From contig NZ_JADOTX010000001.1 in NCBI RefSeq assembly GCF_015751765.1, forward strand, positions 4,960,001-5,024,000: a stretch of DNA of 64,000 bases. The letters run 5' to 3'. The position numbers and the translations under genes are program-made. Below, one piece after another: positions 18,565 to 27,437 of this stretch. How positions within the stretch are numbered: the first letter of the stretch is position 1; each line of letters begins with the position of its first letter. The notes beneath the pieces are model-generated. The model was not told the origin of the DNA. It did no database searches and was given only the letters and a program-made list of their open reading frames with translations. This DNA comes from Micromonospora ureilytica (GTDB lineage: Bacteria; Actinomycetota; Actinomycetes; Mycobacteriales; Micromonosporaceae).

Positions 18565-18725
18565 AACCTCGCTGCCGGTTACCGATGAAGGCGCGAAGCG
18601 GCGCCTGCGGTGCCACCGCCCAATCGCCAACCGGCGAGCCGGGGACCCAGGTACCTGGGGTGAATCCGCGTCAGCGGTAGGGGCCACTTCCGCCCCGAAC
18701 CCGTCAGCTAACCCGGTCGGCGGTC
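18565..18725 (+). ncRNA. c-di-AMP riboswitch (ydaO-yuaA class)
   Basis: The 5' leader of the next gene contains the conserved ydaO-yuaA core: GCCGGGGACCCA with GGGGTGAATC (about 18637-18667), GCGGTAGGGGCC, and CCCGAACCCGTCAGCTAACC (about 18694-18713). The outer stem can form between GCTGCCGGTTA near 18571-18581 and TAACCCGGTCGGCG near 18709-18722. This RNA class binds cyclic di-AMP and usually turns off genes for cell-wall hydrolases and potassium transport in actinobacteria. The coding start at 18742 follows at once, so control of the coiled-coil wall protein is expected. Confidence 0.9.
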
Positions 18726-18741
18726 GACGGAAGGGAACATT

Positions 18742-19761
18742 GTGACGGCACCCCTACGCCGCTGGTTGACTCCCGTGGTGGCCGTGATCGCCGCACTGAC
18801 CGTGCTCGCCGGGCCGCTCCCGGCGCACGCCGCCCCGACGACTCCCACACCGTCCGGGCACGAGGAGGACGGCGAGCCCAAGCTGCTCAACGACGTCATC
18901 GAGCAGGCCAACCGCGACTACTCCGCCGCAAAGTCCAAGCTGGACAAGTCCAAGAAGCGGCAGGGCGAGTTGGCGGCGGAGGTCGACCGGGCAAAGGCCG
19001 ACCTGGACGCGTTGGCCCCGCAGGTCGCGCAGATCGCCGCCCAGGCGTACCGGACCGGCCGGATCGGCGCGGTCGCGATGCTGCTGGAGAGCGATGCGCC
19101 CGACTCGTTCGTCCAGCGCGCCGGGATGCTCGACGAGATGAACATGGTCAACGAGAAGAAGCTCTCCGAGGTCAACGAGGTGAAGGCCCGCGCCGAGCAG
19201 GCCAAGCTGGCCCTCGACACCGAGGTCCGGGAGCAGCAGAAGCAGACCGCCCTGATGGCGAAGCGCAAGAGCGAGGCCGACAAGGCGCTCTCCCTCGTCG
19301 GCGGCAAGGGTTTCACCGGCGGCCTGGTGGATGCCACCTCCAAGGTCGCGAAGATCGGCCCGGGTCGCACGGCCGACGGTGACTGGAAGCCCCAGTCGTG
19401 CAGTGAGAACGACCCCACCACGTCCGGCTGCATCACGCCGCGCACGCTGCACGCGTACAAGGAGGTCAAGGCGGCCGGCTTCAACCGGTTCGTCGGCTGC
19501 TACCGCCCCGGCGGGCCGTGGGAGCACCCGAAGGGCCGCGCCTGCGACTGGTCGCTACAGAGGAGCGGCTTCGCCCCGTGGCACAACAACGACACCCGGA
19601 CGTACGGCAACAACGTCGCCGCGTTCCTCATCCGTAACGCCGACCGTCTCGGCATCTACTACGTGATCTGGAATCGGCAGATCTGGTTCCCGGCCACCGG
19701 CTGGAGCTCGTACAGCGGACCGTCGAACCACACCGACCACGTCCACATGTCGCTGCTCTGA
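18742..19761 (+). CDS. secreted coiled-coil protein with C-terminal ARB-07466/M15-like domain
   Basis: A 339-residue exported protein probably acting on the cell wall. The signal peptide covers residues 1-31 (VVAVIAALTVLAGPLPAHA). Residues 45-190 form a long Lys/Glu/Ala-rich coiled coil like that of NlpC/P60 and M23 endopeptidases. The C-terminal domain (about 215-339) has SGCITPRTLHAYKEVKAAGF, CYRPGGPWEHPKGRACDWS and NHTDHVHMSLL. The last two resemble VanY/M15 metal sites with His and Asp ligands. GTG at 18742 follows AAGGGAA. It is under a c-di-AMP riboswitch, consistent with wall remodelling. Peptidase activity is inferred and unproven. Confidence 0.85.
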   Translation: MTAPLRRWLTPVVAVIAALTVLAGPLPAHAAPTTPTPSGHEEDGEPKLLNDVIEQANRDYSAAKSKLDKSKKRQGELAAEVDRAKADLDALAPQVAQIAAQAYRTGRIGAVAMLLESDAPDSFVQRAGMLDEMNMVNEKKLSEVNEVKARAEQAKLALDTEVREQQKQTALMAKRKSEADKALSLVGGKGFTGGLVDATSKVAKIGPGRTADGDWKPQSCSENDPTTSGCITPRTLHAYKEVKAAGFNRFVGCYRPGGPWEHPKGRACDWSLQRSGFAPWHNNDTRTYGNNVAAFLIRNADRLGIYYVIWNRQIWFPATGWSSYSGPSNHTDHVHMSLL

Positions 19762-19779
19762 CCCGCACGATCCCCGGTC

Positions 19780-19814
19780 GAGGGCCGTTCCGCGCGTGAC
19801 GCGGAGCGGCCCTC
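19780..19814. terminator. bidirectional terminator between wall protein and carbonic anhydrase
   Basis: A 15-bp stem with one G-U pair (19780-19794 with 19800-19814) and the loop CGTGA lies between the convergent genes ending at 19761 and 19821. Confidence 0.8.
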
Positions 19815-19820
19815 GTCGCG

Positions 19821-20549
19821 TCAGACGGTGGCAGGGGCAGCCGGGTCGGTCGATTCGGTCGGGGCGTCCAGCGTCGCGAAGCCAGCCGGCACGGCGGCCA
19901 CCGGGCGCACCGCTCCGGCGGCCAGCCGGTAGGACACGCCCACCACCGCGCACCGCCCCCGCGCCACCTCCTCGGCCAGCACGGGGGACTGCCCGAGCAG
20001 CGTCTCGACGGTCTGTGCGATGTGGATGTCGACGATGCCGTCGATGTCGTCCACGCCCTCGGCCTCGGCCCGGCGCAGGCTGGGCAGCACGGCGTCGACC
20101 ACCGCGCGCAGATGCCCACTCGGTGCGGTACCTGTCGCCGCGGCCTCTCGGGCGGCCTGCACCGCACCGCACGAGTCGTGGCCGAGCACCACCACCAGCG
20201 GAGTGCCGAGCACGGTCACCGCGTACTCGACACTGCCGAGCACCTCGGGCCCGGCGGTGTGTCCAGCCGTGCGGACCACGAACAGGTCCCCCAGCCCTCG
20301 GTCGAAGATGATCTCGGCGGCCAGCCGGGAGTCGGAGCAGCCGACGACCACCGCGAACGGGTGTTGCCCGTCGGCCACGGCGGCGCGGCGCCCGGCATCC
20401 TGGTTGGGGTGGCGGGGGGCGCCACCGACGAAGCGCCGGTTGCCGGCGACCAGCTCGGCGTACGCGAGGGTCGGCTCGCTGAGCACGGACGCCCGGTCGG
20501 TGATCCGCTGCGAACCCGGCTGACCGCCGACGCTCCCGGTATGACTCAT
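19821..20549 (-). CDS. beta-class carbonic anhydrase
   Basis: A 242-residue cytosolic zinc enzyme interconverting CO2 and bicarbonate. The zinc ligands Cys71 and Asp73 in GCSDSR and His124 and Cys127 in LGHDSCGAV are all present, with VRTAGHTAG between them. Length and motif spacing are normal for the beta class. ATG at 20549 has GAGGTG upstream; a longer frame from 20657 would add a 36-residue tail without homology features. It is monocistronic, divergent from a winged-helix regulator across an AT-rich patch, and ends at a shared terminator. Confidence 0.93.
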   Translation of the reverse strand: MSHTGSVGGQPGSQRITDRASVLSEPTLAYAELVAGNRRFVGGAPRHPNQDAGRRAAVADGQHPFAVVVGCSDSRLAAEIIFDRGLGDLFVVRTAGHTAGPEVLGSVEYAVTVLGTPLVVVLGHDSCGAVQAAREAAATGTAPSGHLRAVVDAVLPSLRRAEAEGVDDIDGIVDIHIAQTVETLLGQSPVLAEEVARGRCAVVGVSYRLAAGAVRPVAAVPAGFATLDAPTESTDPAAPATV

Positions 20550-20775
20550 CCCGCACCTCGTCTCGACGCGTCTGACCTGGTCAAGCCGGCTCGCCGCCGG
20601 CCGGGTGGCGGGCGCTGGCTCGTGCTCCACCGTCACACGCACCGTAAGATGCGTCAAGGTATGCGTGATTTAGATTTCATACGTTGACCCCCGGTCGCCC
20701 CCTGGGCAACCGTGACGGGGCAGGGCGGACCAGACTCTCCCGAGGGCAGGCGGACATCCCGAAAGGCGGTCAACG
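20550..20775. promoter_or_regulatory. divergent promoter region with AT-rich dyad
   Basis: The region between the carbonic anhydrase and the winged-helix gene has an unusually AT-rich stretch at 20658-20686. The dyad GTATG (20659-20663) and CATAC (20678-20682) flanks GTGATTTAGATTT. It probably marks promoters or an operator for the adjacent regulator. No spacing of -35 and -10 boxes is convincing enough to assign. Confidence 0.35.
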
Positions 20776-21111
20776 ATGGCGAGCACGGTGACGGGCGACA
20801 CCGACGGCGGGCGGAACTGGACGTTCCTCACCAATCACGGGCACGTCCTGCTGGCAATCGCCCGCGACCCGACCGCCCGACTGCGTGACGTCGCGGCCGA
20901 GGTCGGCGTGACCGAACGGGCCGCGCAGGCGATCGTGGCCGACCTGGAGGCGGGCGGTTACCTGCACCGCACCCGGGTCGGGCGACGCAACGAGTACACC
21001 CTCAACCCGGCCGGCCGCTTCCGGCACCCCGCCGAGGCCGACCGGCAGGTCGGCGACCTGCTCGCGCTCTTCGCCGACACTCCCACCAGGAAGGCACAGC
21101 AGCAGGCCTGA
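20776..21111 (+). CDS. winged-helix (MarR/ArsR-like) regulator
   Basis: A 111-residue DNA-binding protein. It begins MASTVTGDTDGGRNWTFLTN, then GHVLLAIARDPTARLRDVAA, and has a helix-turn-helix EVGVTERAAQAIVADLEAGG followed by the wing YLHRTRVGRRNEYTL. The layout is that of small single-domain MarR-like regulators with a short acidic/Gln C-terminus. No ligand-binding motif is seen. GAAAGG precedes the ATG. It diverges from the carbonic anhydrase gene, which is a possible target (inference), and is followed by the ESX locus. Confidence 0.82.
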   Translation: MASTVTGDTDGGRNWTFLTNHGHVLLAIARDPTARLRDVAAEVGVTERAAQAIVADLEAGGYLHRTRVGRRNEYTLNPAGRFRHPAEADRQVGDLLALFADTPTRKAQQQA

Positions 21112-21152
21112 GCCTCGTTACCCGGGGGCCGCTGCCCGACCCGTCACGGCGG

Positions 21153-21158
21153 TAACCT
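21153..21158 (+). promoter_or_regulatory. -10 box of leaderless mycP transcript
   Basis: TAACCT is followed after 6 bases by the GTG at 21165, without a ribosome-binding site. This supports GTG 21165 as the start rather than TTG 21159 and predicts a leaderless mRNA. Confidence 0.55.
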
Positions 21159-21164
21159 TTGCGG

Positions 21165-22397
21165 GTGCGCGAATGCCCGCCGTTGAGCGCGACCCGATCC
21201 CGACGTGCCCTCCGCGGCGTCCTCAGTGGAGCGCTGGCGGCCCTGCTCGGTGCCGGCCTGGTGGCACCACCCTCCCCTGCGACCGCGGCACCACCCCTCT
21301 GCGGCCCCAGCGGCGTCGTGAGCCTGACCCAGATGCCGTGGGCGCAACGCCGGCTGGAGCCGTCCTCGGCGTGGCCGCTGTCCCGGGGCGCCGGGGTCAC
21401 GGTGGCCGTGATCGACTCGGGAGTCTCCGCCGCGCACCCGCTCCTCAAGGGGCAGGTGCTCGAGGGTCGCGACTTCAACGGCCTGACGGCCCGGCAGGGC
21501 CAGTGCGACGAGGCCGGGCACGGCACGCTGATCGCCGGCATCATCGCGGGCCGGGAGGGCACCGTCGTCCCCTTCAGTGGCATCGCCCCGGCCGCCCGCA
21601 TCCTGCCGATCCGGGTCCTTCAGCAGCTCGGGGCGGTCAACAACCCACAGCTTCCCGCAGAGATCGCGGCGGCCATCGACTGGGCGGTCACGCAGGGCGC
21701 TGACGTGATCAACCTGTCCCTGACGACAATTCCCCGCCCCGAACTGACGGCGGCAGTCGAGCGCGCGCTGGCCAAAGGGGTGGTCCTGGTCGCCGCGGCC
21801 GGCAACCGGTCGGAAGATTCCCAGAACCTGCCGGGCTACCCGGCCGCATACCCCGGGGTGATCGCGGTTGGCGGAGTGGACGAGCAGGGCAACCACGTCG
21901 GCACCTCGATCAGCGGCGACTACGTCGACATCGCGGCGCCGGGGATGAACATCGTCGGGCCGGCACCCGGCAACAGCGGCTACCGCACCGTGCCGGAGGG
22001 CGGCACCAGCTACGCGGCCGCGTACGTCTCAGGAGTCGCCGCGCTGGTGCGGGCCGCCTACCCGAGTCTCAACCCGCAGCAGGTCGCCGATCGGCTGAAG
22101 CGCACCGCGGACAACCCACCCGAGGGTCAGAATGCCGACATCGGCTACGGGATGGTCAACCCCTACCGGGCGGTGTCGAGCCTGCTCGGCACCCGGGCGA
22201 ACCCGCCCGCCGGTGCGCTCCCGGCACCCGCCGTGCGGGACGACCCGCTGAGCTGGCAACGCCCCGCCGCGATCTGGGCGGCGGTCATCGGCGCCCTGCT
22301 CGCCGGCCTGCTGCTGGTCGCGCGACCGATCATGGCCCGGGGCCGCCGACGCGCCTGGCGCCCCGGCCGACACACCGACGCACCGACTGCCGGCTGA
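21165..22397 (+). CDS. mycP: type VII secretion-associated subtilisin-like protease (mycosin)
   Basis: A 410-residue membrane-anchored serine protease of the ESX secretion apparatus. An N-terminal signal segment (about 15-42) is followed by the subtilase domain. The triad is Asp84 in AVIDSGV, His119 in EAGHGTLIAGI and Ser282 in GGTSYAAAYVSG. Asn213 in AAAGN is the oxyanion residue. A C-terminal membrane helix (AAIWAAVIGALLAGLLLVA) and a short basic tail close the protein. This build is diagnostic for mycosins, which stabilise the ESX membrane complex and process substrates. It converges on the esx pair with a terminator between. Confidence 0.95.
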   Translation: MRECPPLSATRSRRALRGVLSGALAALLGAGLVAPPSPATAAPPLCGPSGVVSLTQMPWAQRRLEPSSAWPLSRGAGVTVAVIDSGVSAAHPLLKGQVLEGRDFNGLTARQGQCDEAGHGTLIAGIIAGREGTVVPFSGIAPAARILPIRVLQQLGAVNNPQLPAEIAAAIDWAVTQGADVINLSLTTIPRPELTAAVERALAKGVVLVAAAGNRSEDSQNLPGYPAAYPGVIAVGGVDEQGNHVGTSISGDYVDIAAPGMNIVGPAPGNSGYRTVPEGGTSYAAAYVSGVAALVRAAYPSLNPQQVADRLKRTADNPPEGQNADIGYGMVNPYRAVSSLLGTRANPPAGALPAPAVRDDPLSWQRPAAIWAAVIGALLAGLLLVARPIMARGRRRAWRPGRHTDAPTAG

Positions 22398-22438
22398 GCG
22401 GCGCACCGCGGCGCGGTGCCGACGCCTACACCAACACA

Positions 22439-22477
22439 GAGCGGCTCCGGGCCGGGTGAACCGGACCGGAGCCGCTC
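22439..22477. terminator. bidirectional terminator between mycP and the esx genes
   Basis: A 12-bp perfect stem (22439-22450 with 22466-22477) encloses a further short CCGG pairing. It lies between the convergent mycP and esx genes. Confidence 0.8.
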
Positions 22478-22488
22478 GTGCGAATGCC

Positions 22489-22767
22489 TCAGCTCCACAC
22501 CTTGGAGTTGCTCATCTCCGTGGTGAGGTAGTTTTCGCGGGCGATGCCCACGGCACCGCCGATCTCGTTCAGGATCCGGTTGATGTCCCGGACCGCCGCG
22601 TCCCACTTCGCCTGGTGCTGCTCGTAGGCAACCCGGTCCTCGCCGTCCCAGTGCAGCTTGGTCAGCATCGACCGCAGCGTGTCAAGCTTTTCCTCGAGGG
22701 TCTTCGAGATGGCCTGCATCTGCTGGTTGCTGCTCTCGAGGACCGCATAGTCAACTTTGATCGTCAC
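22489..22767 (-). CDS. WXG100 family ESX substrate with YxxxE export signal
   Basis: A 92-residue helical-hairpin protein of the EsxA/EsxB family. The turn motif is W40-D-G42 in LHWDGED. The C-terminus carries Tyr80-x3-Glu84 (NYLTTE), the general type VII export signal, so this partner probably docks on EccC. The start ATG is preceded by GAGGA. It follows the other WXG100 gene by 25 bases on the same strand, and the two should form a heterodimer. Either EsxA- or EsxB-like naming is uncertain; the signal favours the EsxB-like role. Confidence 0.93.
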   Translation of the reverse strand: MTIKVDYAVLESSNQQMQAISKTLEEKLDTLRSMLTKLHWDGEDRVAYEQHQAKWDAAVRDINRILNEIGGAVGIARENYLTTEMSNSKVWS

Positions 22768-22792
22768 GATTTCCTCCTCTGCCGGCTGCGGA

Positions 22793-23101
22793 TCACGGGT
22801 TGAGAGCAGAGTGGAACTTGTCCAGCATCTGCTGCTGCTCTTCGTCGTTGACCTGGTGCGTCGTACCCGACTTGTCGAGCAGGTCAGCGATGCTGTCCAT
22901 CGCCGTCAGCAGTTTGACGGTGTCCTCGTTCCAGCGCGTCATCAGCGACTGGAAGCCCGTGGACGCCTGACCCTTCCACGCGATGGCCAGGTCGTCGACG
23001 ACGTTCCACAGCTTCTTCAGCTCGCCATCGACCTCGCTGCGCGTGGACCGCACGTCACTCGCGGCGGTATGCAGAGTCGCAGCTTCGACCTCGAACGCCA
23101 T
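22793..23101 (-). CDS. WXG100 family ESX substrate
   Basis: A 102-residue helical hairpin with the turn motif W42-K-G44 in IAWKGQAS. Long amphipathic helices on both sides and length near 100 fit WXG100 proteins. The C-terminal tail (VNDEEQQQMLDKFHSALNP) resembles the tail of EsxB proteins but lacks the Tyr of the YxxxD/E signal, which its neighbour supplies. AGGGTG precedes the ATG. It is the first gene of the two-gene esx operon, 205 bases downstream of eccC on the same strand. Confidence 0.92.
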   Translation of the reverse strand: MAFEVEAATLHTAASDVRSTRSEVDGELKKLWNVVDDLAIAWKGQASTGFQSLMTRWNEDTVKLLTAMDSIADLLDKSGTTHQVNDEEQQQMLDKFHSALNP

Positions 23102-23306
23102 GCTTCACACCCTTCCGTCTGTTGTGGTGGCGGCTTCGCCGCACCCCTCCCCCGCGGCAAGGCAGCAACACCCCACCGACGGACACTCCTGTGAAGACCG
23201 TAGCGGAACCTGTCCAGCCCTCGCAGCCCTGACCGGGGACGTTCGATGGATGGTGGTGAATCGGACCGAGAAGGCCCACCACCACCTACCGAACGACCGA
23301 CCGCGC

Positions 23307-26300
23307 TCAGGCCGGCTCAGACCAGGCGGTCTGAATCAGCTGCTGGCCGTCGCGACGGCGCACCAGGGTGCCCCGACCGGGCGGTTGCGGGCTCGGTCGC
23401 AACGTGCCGAAGACCGCGCCCTCCTCCCGGTTGCCGGACATCAGCAGGCCCGGCGAGTCCAACTCACGCAGCCGTTGCAGCACCGGCTCGTAGAGTGCCC
23501 TGGACACACCGCCGACCCGACGCGTGACGATCAGGTGCAGACCGATGTCGCGGGCCTGCGGCAACAGCTCCTGCAGGGCGCTGAGCGGGTTGCTGCCGCC
23601 GGAGGCCACCAGGTCGTAGTCGTCCACCAGGATGTACAGATCCGGACCCTTCCACCAGCTCCGATCGCGCAGCTGGGCGGTGGTCACGTCCGGGCCGGGA
23701 AGTCGGTTGGTGAGCGCGCTGCGGATCGACCCGAGCCCCTGGGCGAACGCCTGGTTCGACGGGGCGTAGTCGAGCAGGTGGTCACCCTCCACCGCCCCCA
23801 GCAGGCCACGCCGGTAGTCGGCGATCACCAGCCGGGCCTGCGCCGGCGTGTACCGCTCGGTGATCCCCCGGGCGATCAGGCGCAGCAGGTTGGTCTTGCC
23901 GCACTCCGCGTCGCCGAAGACCGTCAGGTGCGGCTCGTTGGTCAGGTCCAGGTAGACCGGCGCGAGTGCCGACTCGTTGACACCGACCGGGATCCCCGGC
24001 GCCGACCGGTCGATGATCCGGGCCAGCTCCGCCACCGGCAGTCGGCGCGGCAGCAACCGCACCTTCGGCGCCGGGCGGCCCGGCCAGTTCGCCGCCACGT
24101 GCCCGGCCAGGGACAGCGAGGCCTCGCTCAGATCCTCGATGTCGCGACGACCGTCGATCCGCGAGATGGCGGTGAGGAAGTGCAGCTTGTCGCGGGTCAG
24201 GCCCCGACCGGGCGACTTCTCCGGCACGTTGTTCGCCGCACGGCGGTCGATCTCGGACTCCGACGCGTCGCCGAGGCGCAGCTCCAACTTGGTGCCGAGC
24301 AGGTCCCGCATGTTGATCCGGATCTCCGCCCACCGCACGGCGGTGAGCACCACGTGCACACCGAAGCCGAGGCCCCGGTTGGCCAACGTGGTGATGGTCT
24401 GCTCCAACTCCTCGTACTCCTGGCGCAGTGTGTTCCACCCGTCCACCACCAGGAACACGTCGCCGAACGGGTCGTCCGCGAACTCACCAGCGGCACGGCG
24501 ACGGCGGTAGCTCGCCACCGAGTCGATACCGTGCTGGGCGAAACGACTCTCCCGTTCGTCCAGCACGGCGACCACCTCGGCCACCGTCCGGCGGACGGCC
24601 TCGACGTCGCGCCGACCAGCCACCCCGGCCAGGTGCGGCAACCGCTCCATGCTGCGCAGCGCGCCCCCGCCGAAGTCCAGGCAGAAGAACTGCACCTCGC
24701 GTGGCGTGTGCGTGAGCGCCAGCGAGGCGAGCAGCGTACGCAGCATCGTGCTCTTGCCACTGAGCGACCGACCGACGATGACCACGTTGCCGCCGGCCCC
24801 GGCCAGCTCGACCATCATCGGGTCCCGGCGCTGCTCGTAGGGGCGGTCCACGACGCCGACCGGGACGGTCAGCCGCCCGCGCCCGGGCCAGGACGCGGTG
24901 CACAGCCCGTAGGTCGGGTCGACCGCCAGCGGGCCGAGCAACTCACCCAGGCCGGGCGGGTCGGCCAGCGGCGGCAACCACACCTGGTGAGCCGGGCGGC
25001 CCCGGCCCTTGAGCTGGTCGATCAGCACGTCGAGCATCGCCACGGCCTTGCCGTCGGCCGGCTGCTCCGGCTCCGGGGCGGTGTCCACCGGCACCTGCGG
25101 GACCTGCGCCGGAACGAAGTCGAGCCCGTACGGCACGATCCGCCGCTGCACCAGCGCCTGCGAGGCGGATGCCTGCTGCCCCGGTGCCCGATACGCCCCC
25201 GACACGTACGCGGCCCGGAACCGCAGCATGGTGCTGGTGTCCGTCTTCAGGTAGCCGTGGCCCGGCGCGTTCGGCAACTCGTACGCGTCCGGTACGCCGA
25301 GCACGATCCGGCTCTCCACGGCGGAGAACGTGCGCAGACCGATCCGGTACGACAGGTGCGTGTCGAGGCCCCGCAGCTTGCCCTCCTCGAGGCGCTGGCT
25401 GGCCAGCAGCAGGTGCACGCCGAGGGACCGACCCAGCCGGCCGATCATCACGAACAGGTCGATGAAGTCCGGTTTGGCGGCGAGCAGTTCGCTGAACTCG
25501 TCACAGATGATCAACAGGCTGGGCATCGGAGCCAGCGGCTCACCTGCCGAACGCGCCTTCTCGTACTCGAAGCGGGAGACGTAGTTGCCGGCCGCCCGCA
25601 GCAGCTCCTGCCGGCGCACCATCTCGCCGGCGAGCGCGTCGCGCATCCGGTCGACGAGCGGCAGCTCGTCGGCCAGGTTGGTGATCACCGCGCTGGTGTG
25701 CGGCAGCGCCTCCAGCGAGGCGAAGGTCGCGCCGCCCTTGAAGTCCACCAGGACGAAGTTCAGTTCCTCCGACGAGTGGGTCACCGCCAACGCGGCCACC
25801 ACAGTACGCAGCAGCTCGCTCTTGCCGGACCCGGTCGCGCCGATCACCAGGCCGTGCGGGCCCATGCCCTCGTGTGCCGACTCCTTGAAGTCGAGCTCGA
25901 CCACGTTGCCGTCCGGGCCGACACCGAGTGGGATGCGCAGCCGATCGCGGTGACCACGCGGACGCCAGGTGTTCTGCACGTCCACCGCCGCGGCGTCACC
26001 GACGCCGAGCAGGTCCGGCAGCTCCGTGCTGCGGGCCAGCGGCTCGTCGCCTCCGGTCTGCTGCTGGGAGAGCCGGTAGGGGGCGATCTGTCGGGCCAGC
26101 CCCTCGACGGCCTCGGCGCTGAGCCGGTCGGGCCGACCCAACGTCGACGACGAGCTGCCCCGGACCAGATCGAGTGAGTCTCCGTCGCCCACGTCCAGGC
26201 AGAGCAGCCAGCGGCCGGCGTCGCGGGGCACCGTCCCGGAGAGGTCGATCACGGTGGCGCCGAGCAGCCCCGGGCCCACCAGCTGGCAGGTCGGTGAGAT

Positions 26301-27272
26301 CTCCCCGCCGTCGATCACCACGACCAGGTGCGGGGCGGTGGTCAGCGGCTTGGCCTCCGGCGCGAACCGGGGCCGCCCGGCCAGCTCGGCGGCGAGCGAC
26401 GCCTCGGCCTCGGCCAGGCTGGCGAAGACCAGCCGGCGCGCGCCGGCCGCGTCGGTACGACCGCTGTGGTGGGCGTGTGGCAGCCACTTCACCCAGCCCC
26501 AGGCCGACTGCCGGTCGGGTGCGGCGACCACTGCGATCACCAGGTCGTCCGGTGCGTGGAAGGTGGCCAGCTGCCCCAGCGCAGCCCGGGTCAGGTCGAG
26601 CACGGGCTCACGGTCGCCACGCAGCACCACCCGGCTGAACGCGCGCACCGACAGCGCCGTCGGTAGTTCGGGCACCGTGGAGTGTGCACGGACGAACCGG
26701 CGCAGCGCGATGGCGCTCATCGGCTCCAGGTCCTCCACCGGCTTCGTCTCCGGTGGGACGATCTCCACGGCGAGCCGCTGCGGGCCGAGGGCGATCCGGG
26801 TCTCACCGAAGTCGTCCTCGGTGATCCGCCGCTCCCAGAGTCGCCGGGACGCGGCGATCGACCAGAGCGCGTCGGGCTCCGGGTGCCGCCAGGCCATCGC
26901 GGCCCGCTGCTGCTCGGCGGCGCGCCGGGTGCGCTTGCGCATCTGCGCCAGGTAGCGCATGTAGTCACGGCGATCGGCGTTCAGCTCGGCCTTGTCCTTG
27001 CCACCGCTGTTGGCGAGCGAGCCGATCGCCATGCCGAGCATCGAGACACCGAACAAGCCACCGGCGACGTAGGTCATCATGCCGCCGCCCTTGCCGGCAT
27101 ACAGGAACGCCATGGCACCGACCCCGCAGAACATCGGCAGGATCATGAGCAGCTGCCCCATCCCGCGGGGTGTCGGCTCGGGCAGCTCGGGAGGCGACTC
27201 CAACAACACCTCGCCGCGCGGCAGGGCCGGCCCCGGCTGACGCGGGAGCCGGCGGAACACCACAGTGCTCAC
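23307..27272 (-). CDS. eccC: type VII secretion ATPase EccC (EccCa-EccCb fused)
   Basis: A 1321-residue FtsK/SpoIIIE-type ATPase that recognises ESX substrates and drives export. Two membrane helices lie at about residues 38-82 ([20 protein letters not shown] onward). Three ATPase domains follow, with Walker A boxes GATGSGKSE near 477, GRSLSGKST near 836 and GDAECGKTN near 1121. The first has the Walker B CDEFSEL; the second and third have VVDGW and LVDDYD, the degenerate form known in EccC. The single fused chain matches EccC of ESX-type systems other than mycobacterial ESX-1. It diverges from eccD; the esx pair lies downstream on the same strand. Confidence 0.95.
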   Translation of the reverse strand: MSTVVFRRLPRQPGPALPRGEVLLESPPELPEPTPRGMGQLLMILPMFCGVGAMAFLYAGKGGGMMTYVAGGLFGVSMLGMAIGSLANSGGKDKAELNADRRDYMRYLAQMRKRTRRAAEQQRAAMAWRHPEPDALWSIAASRRLWERRITEDDFGETRIALGPQRLAVEIVPPETKPVEDLEPMSAIALRRFVRAHSTVPELPTALSVRAFSRVVLRGDREPVLDLTRAALGQLATFHAPDDLVIAVVAAPDRQSAWGWVKWLPHAHHSGRTDAAGARRLVFASLAEAEASLAAELAGRPRFAPEAKPLTTAPHLVVVIDGGEISPTCQLVGPGLLGATVIDLSGTVPRDAGRWLLCLDVGDGDSLDLVRGSSSSTLGRPDRLSAEAVEGLARQIAPYRLSQQQTGGDEPLARSTELPDLLGVGDAAAVDVQNTWRPRGHRDRLRIPLGVGPDGNVVELDFKESAHEGMGPHGLVIGATGSGKSELLRTVVAALAVTHSSEELNFVLVDFKGGATFASLEALPHTSAVITNLADELPLVDRMRDALAGEMVRRQELLRAAGNYVSRFEYEKARSAGEPLAPMPSLLIICDEFSELLAAKPDFIDLFVMIGRLGRSLGVHLLLASQRLEEGKLRGLDTHLSYRIGLRTFSAVESRIVLGVPDAYELPNAPGHGYLKTDTSTMLRFRAAYVSGAYRAPGQQASASQALVQRRIVPYGLDFVPAQVPQVPVDTAPEPEQPADGKAVAMLDVLIDQLKGRGRPAHQVWLPPLADPPGLGELLGPLAVDPTYGLCTASWPGRGRLTVPVGVVDRPYEQRRDPMMVELAGAGGNVVIVGRSLSGKSTMLRTLLASLALTHTPREVQFFCLDFGGGALRSMERLPHLAGVAGRRDVEAVRRTVAEVVAVLDERESRFAQHGIDSVASYRRRRAAGEFADDPFGDVFLVVDGWNTLRQEYEELEQTITTLANRGLGFGVHVVLTAVRWAEIRINMRDLLGTKLELRLGDASESEIDRRAANNVPEKSPGRGLTRDKLHFLTAISRIDGRRDIEDLSEASLSLAGHVAANWPGRPAPKVRLLPRRLPVAELARIIDRSAPGIPVGVNESALAPVYLDLTNEPHLTVFGDAECGKTNLLRLIARGITERYTPAQARLVIADYRRGLLGAVEGDHLLDYAPSNQAFAQGLGSIRSALTNRLPGPDVTTAQLRDRSWWKGPDLYILVDDYDLVASGGSNPLSALQELLPQARDIGLHLIVTRRVGGVSRALYEPVLQRLRELDSPGLLMSGNREEGAVFGTLRPSPQPPGRGTLVRRRDGQQLIQTAWSEPA

Positions 27273-27437
27273 GGCTGTCTCCTCCCCAGAAGCGGCCCTG
27301 ATGACGTGCGGCCGCGGAACACCGCCCGCGGGTGGGCATCGTACGTGCCGTCATCGTAGGTAATCTGCCGTGTGCGCGGTGGACCCGGACCGCAGCATCA
27401 CAGACAGCCGATCACAGACGCACACCTGGAGGCCACT

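Noticed and set aside
22983..26177. A 1064-codon frame opposite eccC
   Set aside because: Antisense to a gene with three Walker A boxes; composition is Arg/Gln/His-rich as expected for an antisense shadow.
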